Shown piece by piece: positions 8,791-20,560 of a stretch of DNA of 64,000 nucleotides (its first letter is position 1; each line of letters begins with the position of its first letter). This DNA comes from Heloderma charlesbogerti. Its lineage: Eukaryota > Chordata > Lepidosauria > Squamata > Helodermatidae. The position numbers and the translations under genes were made by a program. The DNA lies in assembly GCA_026122225.1 (NCBI GenBank), contig JANEZZ010001863.1, positions 186,001 to 250,000 of the forward strand, given 5' to 3'. The notes under the pieces are model-generated. The model saw nothing but the letters and a program-made list of their open reading frames with translations. It had not been told where the DNA came from and did not search any database.

Positions 8791-9912
8791 GTGTAAGGCT
8801 TTATTTAAAACCAGCACCTTTAATCTAAGAGCAACCTTAGAAGGCTGCTCTACTTAACCCAGTCACTCTTTCTCCATCTCTCTTACACACACACATACAC
8901 GCTTACACTGCTCAGCCATAACACTTATTACTAATAAGGCTGGCTACTTTCTTCTCTAGACCCCTTGTTTGCATACATTTTTGAAAAATTAAATAAAATG
9001 TGAGCAGTTGGAATATTCATAAATATTCCATAACAGCTCTCAACTGAACCAATGGCTGGGGTCCGCTCAGGTTAGGCAACTGAAGTTAGAGCTCTCACTG
9101 CCGCTAGCTGTAGACTCTTCAAACAACAGAGCCTGCATTTACCACAGGGTTTTTTTTTCTTTTGTTGAAAACATAACAACGTATAACATAAGTGAAAGTA
9201 GTTACAGCCGAGGCCAGATTGGAAAGGATCAAAAGAACAATGAGCAGGAAGAAAAAGACACGGAGGGAGGACATGGTGTTTGAGAATCCTAAAAATTGAA
9301 GGAGGAAAGATGATCACTTGATAAAACTAAAGGATCTACGGGGGAGGAAAGAAAATAGGAGAAACAATAGCAGGCTTCAAGGGAACAGAACAGCAGAAGA
9401 AAAAGAAAGGTTGAACATATGAAGGGAAAAAAGGAAAGATGAAGAAGACAGAGTTTTAAGAGAAGAAGACCTGAGAGGACCAAGGGATCAAGAAGGTTGA
9501 AAACTGAGAGATAGAATGAAAAAATGAAAAGAGGGGATGGGGACAAGAAACGTAAGAGTTAACAAGAAAAGAAAAGATAAAGTGAGAGAAAAAGAATGGA
9601 ATGTAAACTTACAAACAAAATCTGCAGACGAACTGTTTGGGAGACTCCCGCAGAGGCCAACCAGAGGTACTACCCACCTCCAAATCTTGGGCTCTCCGAC
9701 ATTTCCTAATGAATATTTTTTTAAAGTGGCAGACTTGGTAGTTGTCATTGCCACAGCCCAAATGAGTACTTAATACTCAGTAATTTAACATTTTCCTTTA
9801 GCCTTCTAGGCATTTTGGTGCGCCTTGGGGCCCTCTTAAATTTTGTAAATAAAAATAATGAAAAATAATTCTCCTATAAAACCAAAATATCCATTTACCA
9901 GTGATGCATAGT
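8791..9912. other. Intronic sequence with strongly purine-rich tract
   Basis: No gene was seen. From about 9190 to 9610 the + strand is strikingly purine-rich (long GA/AAG runs). Open frames there are low-complexity pyrimidine-strand translations and not credible proteins. Confidence 0.6.
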
Positions 9913-10000
9913 ACGGTGCAATGCTATGCATGTCTTCTCAGACGTAAGCCCTATTGAGTTCAGTGGGGCTTGCTCCCAAGTAACTATAGGATTACAGCAT
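9913..10000. repeat. Short palindromic repeat with GCAATCCTATGC-type ends
   Basis: GGTGCAATGCTATGCATG, then GTAAGCCC, AGTTCAGTGGGGCTTGCTCC, and TATAGGATTACAGC. Related copies lie at 20195-20290 and 23580-23672. Probably a DNA-transposon MITE; its superfamily was not determined. Confidence 0.6.
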
Positions 10001-10046
10001 AAATGTCAGTAAGCAGAGAGAGCTTAAATCCAGAGCCACAGTCCTG

Positions 10047-10312
10047 TGCATGTTTGTTTATTACATTTCTATACTGCTCAATAGTCAAATAGTCTCAATA
10101 GTCTCTGGGCAGTTACACAATAATTAAAACCACAAAGTACAGTATAAAAACAATATAAAAACTTAAAACTACAGTATAAATATGCAACCAGAATAAAACC
10201 TAGCAGCAATGCAGAGATTTAAAATACAGTATCAGATATAAAACAGCAAAGCTAAAAGACTAGGACTCTGAAATGCTAAACTCCTGGGAAAACAAAAAGG
10301 TCTTCATGTGGT
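10047..10312 (-). mobile_element. L2-like LINE 3' tail
   Basis: TTTATTACATTTCTATACTGC followed by an A-rich, TATAAAA-rich run is the reverse of an L2 3' UTR. It parallels 25925-26060. Confidence 0.6.
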
Positions 10313-10330
10313 TTTAGAAAGAGCACAACA

Positions 10331-10427
10331 TAGGCATTCTTTTTAGACAGGAAAAAAGTCCTACATGACTGGCTGGGGAATGCTGGCAGTGGATGGACTT
10401 TTTTCTATCTAAACAGGCATAGGATTC
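10331..10427. mobile_element. Harbinger-like MITE, diverged
   Basis: TTTTTAGACAGGAAAAAAGTCC and CTATCTAAACAGGCATAGGATT form the arms. Its right edge abuts CR1 sequence directly. Confidence 0.65.
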
Positions 10428-10648
10428 GGGCTGAACATCAGGAAAAACGTCCTGACTGTTAGAGCAATACGACAATGGAACCAATGACCTAGGGAGGTAG
10501 TGGGCTCTCCCACACTGGAGGTGTTCAAGACGAGGCTGGACAGCCACCTGTCGGGGATGCTCTGACTTGGATTCCTGCAGGGGGTTGGACTCGATGGTCC
10601 TATAGGCCCCTTCCCACCCTACTATTCTATGATTCTATGATCCTATGA
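10428..10648 (+). mobile_element. CR1 LINE 3' end
   Basis: It begins with GGGCTGAACATCAGGAAAAA and ends with three ATTCTATGA/ATCCTATGA octamers at 10623-10648. Homologous to 7668-7890. Confidence 0.9.
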
Positions 10649-10914
10649 GACTGAAAGAACTGGGCATGTTTAGCCTTGAGAAGAGAAGACCGAGGGGAGA
10701 TAGGATAGCACTCTTCAAGTACTTTAAAGGTTGTCACAGAGAGGAAGGCCAGGATCTCTTCTCGATCATCTCAAAGTGCGGGAGACGGAATCAAGGGCTC
10801 AAGTTACAGGAAGCCAGACTCTGGCTGAACATCAGGAAAAACGTCCTGACTGTTAGAGCAGGCAGTAATTTTTGTGAACCACCCAGGGAGCTTGGGCTAT
10901 TGGGCCCAAGAAAT

Positions 10915-10966
<52 letters not shown>

Positions 10967-11168
10967 GCGAGCGAGCGAGCGAGCGAGCGAGCAATACAAC
11001 AGTGGAACCAATGACCTAGGGAGGTGGTGGGCTCTCCCACACTAGAGGCATTCAAGATGAGGCTGGACAGCCACCCGTCAGGGATGCTCTGACTTGAATT
11101 CCTGCAGGGGGATGGACTCCATGGTCTTGTAGGCCCCTTCCAACCCTACTATTCTATGATTCTATGAT
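10649..11168 (+). mobile_element. CR1 LINE 3' end with internal insertion
   Basis: Encodes RLKELGMFSLEKRR, then NIRKNVLTVRA, and ends with ATTCTATGATTCTATGAT. A block at about 10864-10991, made of an L2-type tail and a microsatellite, splits it inside the VRA(I)RQW codons. It starts immediately after another CR1 3' end, giving two CR1 copies in tandem. Confidence 0.9.
10864..10991 (+). repeat. L2-type tail plus (GATA)n(GAGC)n microsatellite
   Basis: AACCACCCAGGGAGCTTGGG, CTATTGGGC and then tandem GATA units (10917-10964) and GAGC units (10965-10992). The same AACCGCCCAGAGAGCTT tail starts 54165 and 50781. It looks like a minimal, tail-only LINE/SINE insertion. Confidence 0.75.
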
Positions 11169-11946
11169 ATATATATATAATGTATTTATTTTTACAGTAT
11201 TTCAAGAAAATAAAAGAAGACTAGAGCCTTCCGGAGCATGTATAGGGTATTTGAAGATTGATTGAACAAGGGATCGAAAAGTGTGTGCATGTGTGTATTA
11301 GGGAGTGGGACGTGCAGTTTCTTGTCATTACGGTGACAGACAAGAATGACACATAAGCCTTCAGCTGACTGTGTTTCTGACTGTTCAAATAAAGTTTTGC
11401 GCTTTCCAAATGGACACTGGTAATGCCAGGCAGGCCAACAGGACTCAGATGCATCATAAGCGAGTCTCAAATCAGAGTTGCCCAGAGGCTCCAGCGCAGG
11501 AGGGGAGATCTTGAAGATAAGTAGGATGCCAAAGCTGAGCAGAGGAAGACACAGAAGTGTGGGGGGCATGGAGGGGGGGTTGGGGGATGATCCCGAGAAG
11601 AGCAGGGGGGAGCAGAGGAGGAGTGAAGTAGAAAGAAACAATCCAAGTCAAGTGAAGGCACATTGTGAAGTTGGGAAGCCAAAAGGTAAAGAAGGGTAAA
11701 AGGGAGACGTTTGTGATGTGTTCACAGAGAAGGAGAAATGAAAAGATCCGGAACAGAGCAAGAAGAGGTGAAAGTGTGATTTGAAGAAAGGATGGGGAAA
11801 GGAGAGAATTGATGAGTGGGGTTGATTTCAGAAGAGGAGGAGAAACAAGTTGGTAACGAGGAGCACAAAAGCAAAGAAGGCCTGCATTGTCACCACAGCT
11901 GGTACCTTATGGAGCGGGAGAAGAAGCCAATTTTGCCATAGGTCAC
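11169..11946. other. Intronic sequence, partly purine-rich
   Basis: An (AT)n stretch lies at 11168-11180. From 11550 to 11850 the + strand is rich in G and A. No conserved coding frame is visible; the long open minus-strand frames are low-complexity. Confidence 0.5.
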
Positions 11947-12078
11947 CCTTCCCCAACCTAGTGCCCTCCAGCTGTGCTGGACTACAGCTCCCATTACCCC
12001 CAGCCCACATGGCTAGTGGCTGGGAATAATGGGGGTTGTAGTCCCACACATCTAAAGAGCGCCAGGTTGGGAAAGGAA
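11947..12078. repeat. Palindromic repeat PAL2
   Basis: CCTTCCCCAACCTAGTGCCC and CTGGACTACAGCTCCCATTA on the left; GGGGGTTGTAGTCCC and GCGCCAGGTTGGG on the right. Confidence 0.82.
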
Positions 12079-12202
12079 GGACTGGGTTACCCTGTTAAAT
12101 CTTTGTTTGATGCTAAAGGTTCTAATGGCGAAGTATCTGGGGATAAACCTGGTTGACTTTTGGTCTGGATTTGTAAAACGGCGGACATAAAGGCCTTATG
12201 GT

Positions 12203-12361
12203 CAGTGGAGGCTGGTGGCTCTGATGTCAGTGGGGTGGTGAATCCATTCCAGGTTTCAGTCAGAACTCTGCAGAGCACCTTGGATAGCTCCTTTAGAGTT
12301 CTGACTGAAACCCAGAGAGGATTCACCACCCCACTGACATCAGAGCCACCAGCCTCCACTG
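12203..12361. mobile_element. hAT2 palindromic MITE
   Basis: A 159-bp foldback element running from CAGTGGAGGCTGGTGGCTC to its complement ending GCCTCCACTG. Flanks CTTATGGT and GGCATGGT share 5 of 8 bases, a decayed duplication. Confidence 0.85.
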
Positions 12362-12860
12362 GGCATGGTCATCTTTAGTCTCCACCCCACACCCATCCTA
12401 GGCATAACACTATATACCTGGAACATCAGGGGATAATCATCTTCCACCCATGGCTGAGAGAATTCACCCACACACCACAACTCTCTAGGCCTTAGGCCTT
12501 GTAGCGGGAGCTGCGACTGGACTGCTCTTCCCTGGAACGGCAGGAGTTATCTCATGTCCTGCCAGGGCTGAAGTGATTCCATCTGGCGTTCTTAATACTA
12601 CACACAAATGTTTATTTTTGTCCCACTGATACAGTTAAAATATTGGTTCACTCCTTCATTCCTTCTAGACCTGATTGCCGTTCCTTCCAGTTTACTCATC
12701 CCTCATCTGCAACATCTCTTTTCTCTTTCGAGCTCTGCTGCTCATTTTGTGTTTTCCACTCCAGTGTTTTCCTCACCTCTTTCCATTTATGATTTTCTCT
12801 TCATTGACTTTCCTTTTTTATCACACTCACTTTTCCAGCTTCGGAGGCAGTATTCCCCTG
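12362..12860. other. Intronic sequence, pyrimidine-rich
   Basis: T/C-rich around 12610-12840. The open frames there are low-complexity. No gene or known repeat was seen. Confidence 0.5.
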
Positions 12861-13025
12861 AATGCCGTTTCATGGGTGGTGGGAATGGGATCAGCAATGG
12901 TGGGCTATTATTGTCATTCCCAGCTTGTTGGTTTCCTGGAGGTGCCTGGCTAGGCATTGTTGGAAGCAGGCTACTGGGCTAGATGGCCCTTTGTCCTGAT
13001 CCAGCAGGGCTCTTTCTTATGTTTT
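12861..13025 (+). mobile_element. CR1-like LINE 3' tip
   Basis: TGGGCTAGATGGCCCTTTG, then CTGATCCAGCAGGGCTC and TTTCTTATG, the 3' tip of the TTCTTATG-type CR1-like group. The 5' part is diverged. Confidence 0.7.
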
Positions 13026-13232
13026 TGCACAGAAGATCACGGGCAATTTGAAGGCATGCCGGATTGGGTTGCTATACTTACCATTACAGTCAGTTCTGGC
13101 TGTGTTCTGGGAAATTGGTTGTTCTTCCATTGTGGCAGTGATTGTAACACAAGTAACGCAGTGGCTCTCTTCCAGCTTTTATGCCATATTGACTCGTTAC
13201 AAACCAGAGTATGTTTTCAGCATCACTTGTGA

Positions 13233-14191
<959 letters not shown>

Positions 14192-14476
14192 CAGGGCCGG
14201 CCCTACCATTTGGAAGAGTGAGGTGGCTGCCTCAGGTGTCAGATCCGCGGGGGCGGGGGAGCAGTGCCAACTTGTTACAGGACAAAGCTGTACATGTAAC
14301 CCCGTAGCATGCCCTGCACCCCCTAAGCTACCCTGTTGTCCTCAGCTGCAGGAGAGCCAACAAGTATTGAAGTAAACTTTGATTGCCAGTTTGATTTCCT
14401 TCTGTACATGGAGTGGCGGGATGGGGCACCATCTTGCTCTTTGCCTCAGGCAGCAAAACCGCTAGGGCTGGCCCTG
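14192..14476. mobile_element. hAT3 element (CAGGGCCGGCCCT ends)
   Basis: A 285-bp element beginning CAGGGCCGGCCCTA and ending TAGGGCTGGCCCTG, its inverted complement. A perfect 8-bp duplication ATGCTCTT flanks it (14184-14191 and 14477-14484). No transposase is encoded. It sits about 340 bp upstream of the next PRKCH exon. Confidence 0.93.
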
Positions 14477-14531
14477 ATGCTCTTTGACACATGCAAGTCA
14501 TCCCTTGATGTTGCAGTCATCAAGTGAAGAA

Positions 14532-14775
14532 CAGACAGGGACTGAAAGGGCCTACATTGGAGAAGTCTATCAGTGGCTACTAGTCCTGATGGCTTTATGC
14601 TATCTCCAGTATCAGAGGCAGTACACCAGTTGCTGGAGAACATGGGCAGGAGGGTGCTGTTGCACTCCTGTCCTGCTTGTGGGTCTCCCGTTGACAGCCA
14701 CAGTGGTTGTCCACTGTGTGAACAGAATGCTGGACTAGATGTACCATTGACCTGATCCAGCATGGGTTCAGAGGG
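14532..14775 (+). mobile_element. CR1-like LINE 3' end
   Basis: CTACTAGTCCTGATGGC, CCAGTATCAGAGGCAGTAC, CCAGTTGCTGGAGAACATGG and CTGGACTAGATG occur in the same order as at 16195-16439 and 31798-32093. It ends only about 40 bp before a coding exon. Confidence 0.85.
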
Positions 14776-14812
14776 CAGAATTATTGATTTGGACCTCTTC
14801 ATTCCATTGCAG

Positions 14813-15001
14813 ATTTTGCAGGAGATGCTCTACGGTCCTGATGTTGACTGGTGGGCAATGGGAGTGCTACTCTATGAGATGCTCTGTGGCCATGCCCCCT
14901 TTGAGGCCGAAAATGAGGATGACCTCTTTGAGGCCATTCTCAATGATGAAATTGTCTACCCAACTTGGCTCCAGGAGGATGCAGTGACAATCCTGAAAGC
15001 G
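14813..15001 (+). CDS. PRKCH: Protein kinase C eta, lower C-lobe exon
   Basis: Internal exon of 189 nt, 63 codons in phase 0, bounded by TTGCAG and GTACGT. It begins ILQEMLYG directly after the APE of the previous exon. It contains the conserved alpha-F Asp in [13 protein letters not shown] and the PKC-specific [13 protein letters not shown] segment, and ends TILKA. This part of the kinase C-lobe anchors the regulatory spine and substrate-binding platform. All family-conserved residues I can name are intact. The similarity is highest to PKC eta. The intron before is 1322 bp; the intron after is 16355 bp. Confidence 0.96.
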
Positions 15002-15149
15002 GTACGTATTCCTGTGGGTTTGGCACGTTTATTTCTAGCTTGCACCAGCTTGCACTTGCATCTGGCTGGATGCATGTTGTTAAAGAGAGATATGAAAAAT
15101 TGGTGAAGCTGGAAGGGACCCCAAAAGACGAACTCGTCTTCCTCACCTT

Positions 15150-15815
15150 GTAAAGGGCTGGAGCAGCTTCCCTATGAGGAAAGATTACAACGTTTGGGAC
15201 TTTCTAGGTCAGGACAAAAGGCAAGTAAGGGGGGACATGACAGAGGTTATCAAATTATGCATGGTGTGGAAAAAGTGAATAGGGGGATGTTTCTCTCTCT
15301 CAGTGGAGGCACCTTGGATAGCTCTTTTAGAGATCTGAATGGTTCTGACTGAAACCTGGAGTAGGTTCACCGCCCCACTGATATCAGGGCCGCCAGCCTC
15401 CGCTGCTCGCTCTCCCTCTTAATGCTAGAACCCGGGTCATCCAATGAAGCTGAATGGTGGGAGATTCAAGACAGACCAAAGGAAAGTCTTCTCCGCAGAG
15501 CACATAGTTAACCTAGGGAATTTGCACCCTCTCAACGTGGTGACAGCTACCAACTTGGACAGCTTTAAAAAGGGAGCTAGACAAATTAATGGAGGATAAA
15601 GTTACCAATGGCTACTACCATGATGGGCGTATACTGTATCTCAGTATCAGTTGCTGGGGAACATGAGCAGGAGGGTGCCGTAATTGTGCTCGTGTCCTTC
15701 TTGTGGGCTTCCCACTGGGACATCTGGTTGGCCACTGTTGGACAAAGCGCAGGATAAGAGAGGCCTTTGGCGTGATCCAGCAGCGCTCTCTTTGTGTCCA
15801 ATGTTCTTATTCCTT
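15150..15815 (+). mobile_element. CR1-like LINE, split by hAT2
   Basis: It starts with a CCCTATGAGGAAAGATTACA region (PYEERL-like coding) and runs through ATGCATGGTGTGG, CTAGAACCCGGGTCATCC and CAGTATCAGTTGCTGGGGA to GTGATCCAGCAGCGCTC. It is cut at 15301-15405 by a hAT2 MITE. Confidence 0.82.
15301..15405. mobile_element. hAT2 MITE lacking most of its left arm
   Basis: It starts CAGTGGAGGC and jumps straight to ACCTTGGATAGCTC, so about 60 bp of the left arm is missing. The right arm is complete, ending GCCTCCGCTG. Flanks CTCTCTCT and CTCGCTCT match 7 of 8. Confidence 0.85.
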
Positions 15816-16194
15816 CAAGGACCGCAGGGTGAGTATGTGGTCTCCTGGCATTTTAGCCTCACTACGCCCTGCAAAGGACGTTGAGTCTGAAAGGGAGCAA
15901 TTAACCCAAGGATCACCCAGCAAGCTTTGTGGCTGAGGGTAGATTTAAAGCCATGTCTCCCTGTCTAAGCCAGAATGCTGGACTAGATGGACCCTTGGTC
16001 TGATCCAGCACTGCTTTTCCTAGGTTCTTGTTGGAGCAGAATAAATTAAAACCAAAAGTGGATTCATATGACTTTTCCCCTGCTCCTGCACACCCACACA
16101 CCCACACACACACTTCCATATCACCTTAAAATGTATTGGATTCCTATTCCATTAATGGCTTTTGATGCAAGTGGCTTAGTCAGCATGTGAAGCA
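15816..16194. other. PRKCH intron with a CR1-like tip at 15965-16030
   Basis: GAATGCTGGACTAGATGGACC and GGTCTGATCCAGCACTGC mark a short CR1-like 3' tip. The remaining sequence is unassigned apart from a CACACCCACACA stretch near 16090. Confidence 0.65.
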
Positions 16195-16439
16195 AAAATA
16201 TTCCTGGAGGAGAAGGCTATCAATGGCTTCTAGTCCTGATGGCTATATGCTACCTCCAGTATCAGAGGCAGTACGCCTGTGTACACCAGTTGCTGGGGAA
16301 CATGTGTGGGAGGGTGCTGTTGCTCTCATGTCCTTCTTGTGGGTTCCTGTGGGCAGCTGGTTGGCCACTGTGTCAACAGAATGCTGGACTAGATGGACCC
16401 TTGGTCTGATCCAGCAGGGCTCTTCTTATGTTCTTATTA
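16195..16439 (+). mobile_element. CR1-like LINE 3' end
   Basis: Runs from TATTCCTGGAGGAGAAGGC to the terminal TTCTTATGTTCTTATT repeat. Same group as 14532-14775. Confidence 0.88.
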
Positions 16440-16448
16440 TTGAAGATA

Positions 16449-16676
16449 ATTTATTTTATTTTTAACTATTTCACTTATATCCCGCCATTCTTCTAAGGAA
16501 CTCAACGGTGTGTGCATAGTTCTCTTCACCGCTCCCTTCCCTATATTATCCTCACAACAACCTTGTGAGGTAGTTTGACTGAGAGAGAGTGACTGGCTCC
16601 AGGTTACCTAGTGAGCTTGCATGGCTAAGTTGGGATTTGAACTGGGGCTTCTGCAGTCCTAGTCCAACAGTCTAAC
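16449..16676 (-). mobile_element. tRNA-derived SINE with L2-type tail
   Basis: On the minus strand: GTTGGACTAGGACTGCAG, a B-box-like GTTCAAATCCC, CTCACTAGGTAACC, CCTCACAAGGTTGTTGTGAGG, then GCGGGATATAA and an A/T tail. Other copies lie at 39320-39579 and 43975-44215. Confidence 0.8.
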
Positions 16677-16681
16677 TCAGG

Positions 16682-16785
16682 TTTCCCCAACCTGGGGCTC
16701 CCCAGATGTGTTGGGCGACAACTGGAGGATTATGAGAGCTGTCATCCAACATATCCAGTGGGCACCAGGTCGGAGAAGGTGGGTC
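16682..16785. repeat. Palindromic repeat PAL2, diverged
   Basis: TTTCCCCAACCTGGGGCTCC, CAGATGTGTTGG and GCACCAGGTCGGAGAAGG mark the two arms. Confidence 0.65.
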
Positions 16786-17821
16786 TAACCATTACATCAG
16801 ACTTTAGAGTAATGTCTAGTTTGGCCCCAAGCAAGACGAATAACCAGCTAGGCCACTTTAAAACCATGTAGCACTACTGGCCATCAGTGTTTCCATGAAG
16901 TTTAGAGTTTACATATGCTGCTACCAAATTAAAAAAAGAAGCACCCCAGGAAAGGTTGTGTCTGCTGTTCCCAGTTTCCCCCCCCCCCTTAGAAACCCGT
17001 TCAAGAAGGAGGTTGTTGTTTGGGCAGTTTATCCATTTCCTCTTAGGAGCCATATTGCTTTCCCAAGATTCTCCTTTGGATGGAAGGTCTTGGAAGGTCA
17101 GTTCTCTTCCTGGAACTTTCTTGGAAGCGGCTTCGGCAAGAAAACAACACTGACCTGTACACCCAAGGGATTGGTTTGGAAAGCAGAACAAGGTCTTTTG
17201 GATTCTTGATGGGAACACTCTCCTTCAATAATATGTTGTTCATGAATAATATTTTGTTGATTTTCCAAAACAAATAACATTTCCATACAATGAAAGGTCA
17301 ATCTACTTGGGGGAGCGGACAACTAGAATAGCACTAGTATATGTATTTATTTTTTCAAAGAGAAACTTTGGAATGTACTCTTGACCAAATGTGGGAACAT
17401 GATTGTCTTGGGAAATACACAGTGCATTTGGGCTTCGGGTTTTCTTTAACTCATCCTTCAGTAATTTTCCTCCTCTTTAATACACTAGTAAATTCAGCTT
17501 GAATTTTGCGAACATCGATATACACTTGTGAATGCTGTTGCAGCTTCCTCCAAATTTCACTCAAGGGGTCAACAGACTTCCCAGAGCATCCCAGACATAC
17601 CATCTCATAAATGGTTTTCACTTCCTGTGTTTCGCCTCGTAATGATGTACACTCCAGGGCCCTGTGTATGTTATAGCAGCGGAAAGAGTCCTGCCTTTTG
17701 TGGCTTTAGCCTATGGTGCTGTTGCAAAATTTCAAAGCCCTGTTGCTATCTGGTCAGTCACATGGGTTCTTCCTGCACAATCATTGCCCAGCTGGGATCA
17801 TGGGATTGGCTCCATTAATGT
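16786..17821. other. PRKCH intron, unassigned
   Basis: No classifiable repeat or gene. It contains a C run near 16980 and imperfect ATAATATGTTGTTCATG repeats near 17230. Confidence 0.5.
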
Positions 17822-18312
17822 GGTTGGGGAGACATGATAGACATCTACAAAATTATGCGTAGTGTGGAGAATGTGGATAGGGAGACATTTTTCTCCCTCG
17901 CTCAAAATACTAGAACCCGGGGTTATCCTATGAAGCTGATTGCTGGGAAATTCAGGACAGATAAAAGGAAGGACCTCTTCACACAGTGCATAGCTAAACT
18001 ATGGAATTTGCTACCACAGGATGTAGTGATGGACATCAATTTGGATGGCTTTAAAAGGGGGTTGGACAAATTCCTGGAGGAAAAGGCTGTCAATGGCTAC
18101 TAGTCTTGATGGCTATGTGTGACCTCCAGAGGGGGTATGTCTATGTACACCAGTTGTTGGGGAACATGGGCAGGAGAGTGCTGTTGCACTCATGTTCTGC
18201 TTGTGCATTTCTTGGTCGACGACTGGTTGGCCAGTGTGTGAACAATATGAATAATACTGGACTAGATGGACCCTTGCTCAGATCCATCATGGCTCTTCTT
18301 AGGTTCTTATGT
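17822..18312 (+). mobile_element. CR1-like LINE 3' part, about 490 bp
   Basis: The longest uninterrupted copy of the CR1-like 3' region here. It includes a frame starting MIDIYKIMRSVENVDRETFF and continuing through KRKDLFTQCIAKLWNLLP and GLDKFLEEKAVNGY, then the UTR and tip ATGGCTCTTCTTAGGTTCTTATG. Confidence 0.88.
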
Positions 18313-18449
18313 GGTGGTGGATCATGGCTCCCACTCCACTGCTGTAATGTATAAAGGGCCATTTCACATCCTGAGTTTTAACTGTGAAGCGTTACTGTCC
18401 TGCTGTCCTCTCTAGTAATCAAGGTGTTTGGGGGCCAAATTAGAAGTGA

Positions 18450-18760
18450 TGGGACGTGGAACCTCAGGCCTGCAGGCCAAATCTGGGCCAACTGTGGATC
18501 AAATCTGGTGCTCTGGGGTTCCTCAGAAGGCCCTGCCTCTTTCTTCTTTCCCCGACTGCTGATTGTTTGGCGGTTTCCCGGCTTTTGCAGTTTCCCCCAT
18601 TCTAAAAGGTTGAAATGCCTCACTTAAAGCGTAGTTGCCGGCAGTCAGAGCTTTGAGCTAAATATGTTGGTACTTTTGGCCCCGCCCCTTTTGTCTTCAG
18701 CCCCGCCCACCCCTGGAATGTGGCCCCTGAGGGCTTCTCCGAAATGGAATTTGTCCCTCA
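18450..18760 (+). repeat. Unclassified interspersed repeat U1
   Basis: Aligns to 4667-5005, sharing GCTCTGGGGTTCC, CATTCTAAAAGGTTGAAATG and AATATGTTGGTAC. Confidence 0.6.
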
Positions 18761-20560
18761 GAATGAAAGAGGGCTGACACACCCACTGCCATGCAATATG
18801 GTGGGTGTGATTTAAAGCACAGCATGGGCAGGTGGAACGAGGAAGCTGAACTCTTCCCAACCACTGTTTTGTGCAGCTTTGCTCCCAGTTATGTTCTGCG
18901 ATCTCAAATAACACTCGCTGGAAGAAAAATGGCATCTGTTTCCTAAGGGCGGGGGGAGTGTAGGTGAGGGGAAAGTTTGGTTCCCCTCTCCTGCACACCC
19001 ACGTTGTGCTTTAAATTATCCCCAACTCTACACTTTATAGGAAATTGGCAGAACCCAAATCAGGTCCAGTTGCCAACACGCCTAGCTGTGCCGTCGGACG
19101 GCACAGATTACCAAATGTAGTGTACTTTCCAACTAGTGTGGAAGTAATGTAATAATTTGGGGGCGTCCTTTGTGTCCTCCTTTTGGCTGAAGAGATATGC
19201 AAAGAACCTTATTTCAGAAGTATTTTCTTTTACTCAAGTTCAGGTCCCTAGGTTGTGTGGAAGTACCCCAGTAATTCTGATACCTATATGTCAAGTCAGT
19301 CAGTGAGGTCCAACCCTGTGGAAGTGAATGTAGGAAACCTCCTGCGAGAGGAAACTGGCCCATGTCTAACTGACAGCAGCTTGGTCTACATCAGGATAAT
19401 CACTGGGACTTCCCCTGGGCGCCAGTGTGCCTGCAGACACCGCTCTTGGTGCCTGTTAGGTTCCCTGCGCCTCCTGATTTCATTTGATATTTCATCATCG
19501 TCATCATCATGATATAAACTGGGAAGCTGACATGCTGCAAAGCACCATCTTTATTTGGCTGCAAAAGAGAGCGGTCTTGCATTTTGGAACTGAGACCCTG
19601 CCTCTACATTGTACTTAGGTTCTTGGGCAAATTACTTTTCTCTTAGTCTCACCAGTTTGGCTTCTGGACAGTGAGTGTGTTGTGACCAGCCATGGCCCCC
19701 CCGTGGCAGCCATTTTGTGAGAGTGCCCATGATTCTGCCTCAAAATGTCAAATGTGCCTACCAGTCCAGAAAGGTTGGGGACCTTGCGAAGAAGGCCCTA
19801 TGCCCTGTTCAAAATCAGTGCAGCATTTAGGAAAGAAATGAAATTCCAGAGATAACCGGTGGTTATTCTACAGAGCTTTTTTCTGAAATAATGGGCATCA
19901 GTTTTCTTCAGGTGTGGTCTGTGGATATGTGATGTGGTATTTTTTAATTAATGGTTTATTTAAATCTCTAGCCTACCCCACCCATCTCAAAGACTCGAGG
20001 CCTGAAAGAACAATTTAAAACAATCCATTACAATTAGATGAAAGCAAATGAAAATATGTTATTAAAACCTAGCCCCTGTAGCTCCAGCCACTAAACACAG
20101 GGTGATTGGTTTTTTCACATAGTTATAGCACACTTATTAGCATCTCCTCCCTCAATGATCTCCTCTCCCCTGCTGAAGTTTACACTCCTTGTGCAGCAAT
20201 CCTATGCACATTTAGCTGGGCATAAATTTCACTGAACTCCGTGGGGCTTATGTCTGAATAGACACATATATAGGACTGCACTGTCGAGCACTTACTTTCA
20301 TTATCTGTTTTCACTCTATTTAAGCAATTCGTGTAAAAGTGCAGCCTTTGGAAACCAGTGAGGGGTTTTTCCTCAGCAGAAGGCAGTTCTGCATATGCAG
20401 CAGACTTCGTTAAGGGCAGTTAGACTACATTCCTCTTAACAGGAAACAGCACAGGAAGGAGATCAAATCAGGCTGGAGCCAACGAGTCCAAAAAGGGCAG
20501 CGTTTTCACTGACTCACAGGGGGCAACATGTAGGCTTCCTAGAAAACGGGCACTTGTGAT
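18761..20560. other. PRKCH intron, mostly unassigned
   Basis: An L2-type minus-strand tail is likely at 19955-20090 (TTTATTTAAATCTCTAGCC). A short palindromic repeat lies at 20195-20290 (GCAATCCTATGCACATTTAG ... TATAGGACTGCA). No coding frame or RNA gene was recognised in the rest. Confidence 0.5.

Noticed and set aside
9289..9754. Phe/Leu/Ser-rich minus-strand open frames as membrane proteins
   Set aside because: They are translations of the pyrimidine strand of a low-complexity purine tract.
10917..10991. (GATA)n as a sign of a sex chromosome, since GATA (Bkm) repeats accumulate on snake W chromosomes
   Set aside because: About a dozen units at one place is an ordinary microsatellite and says nothing about chromosome identity.
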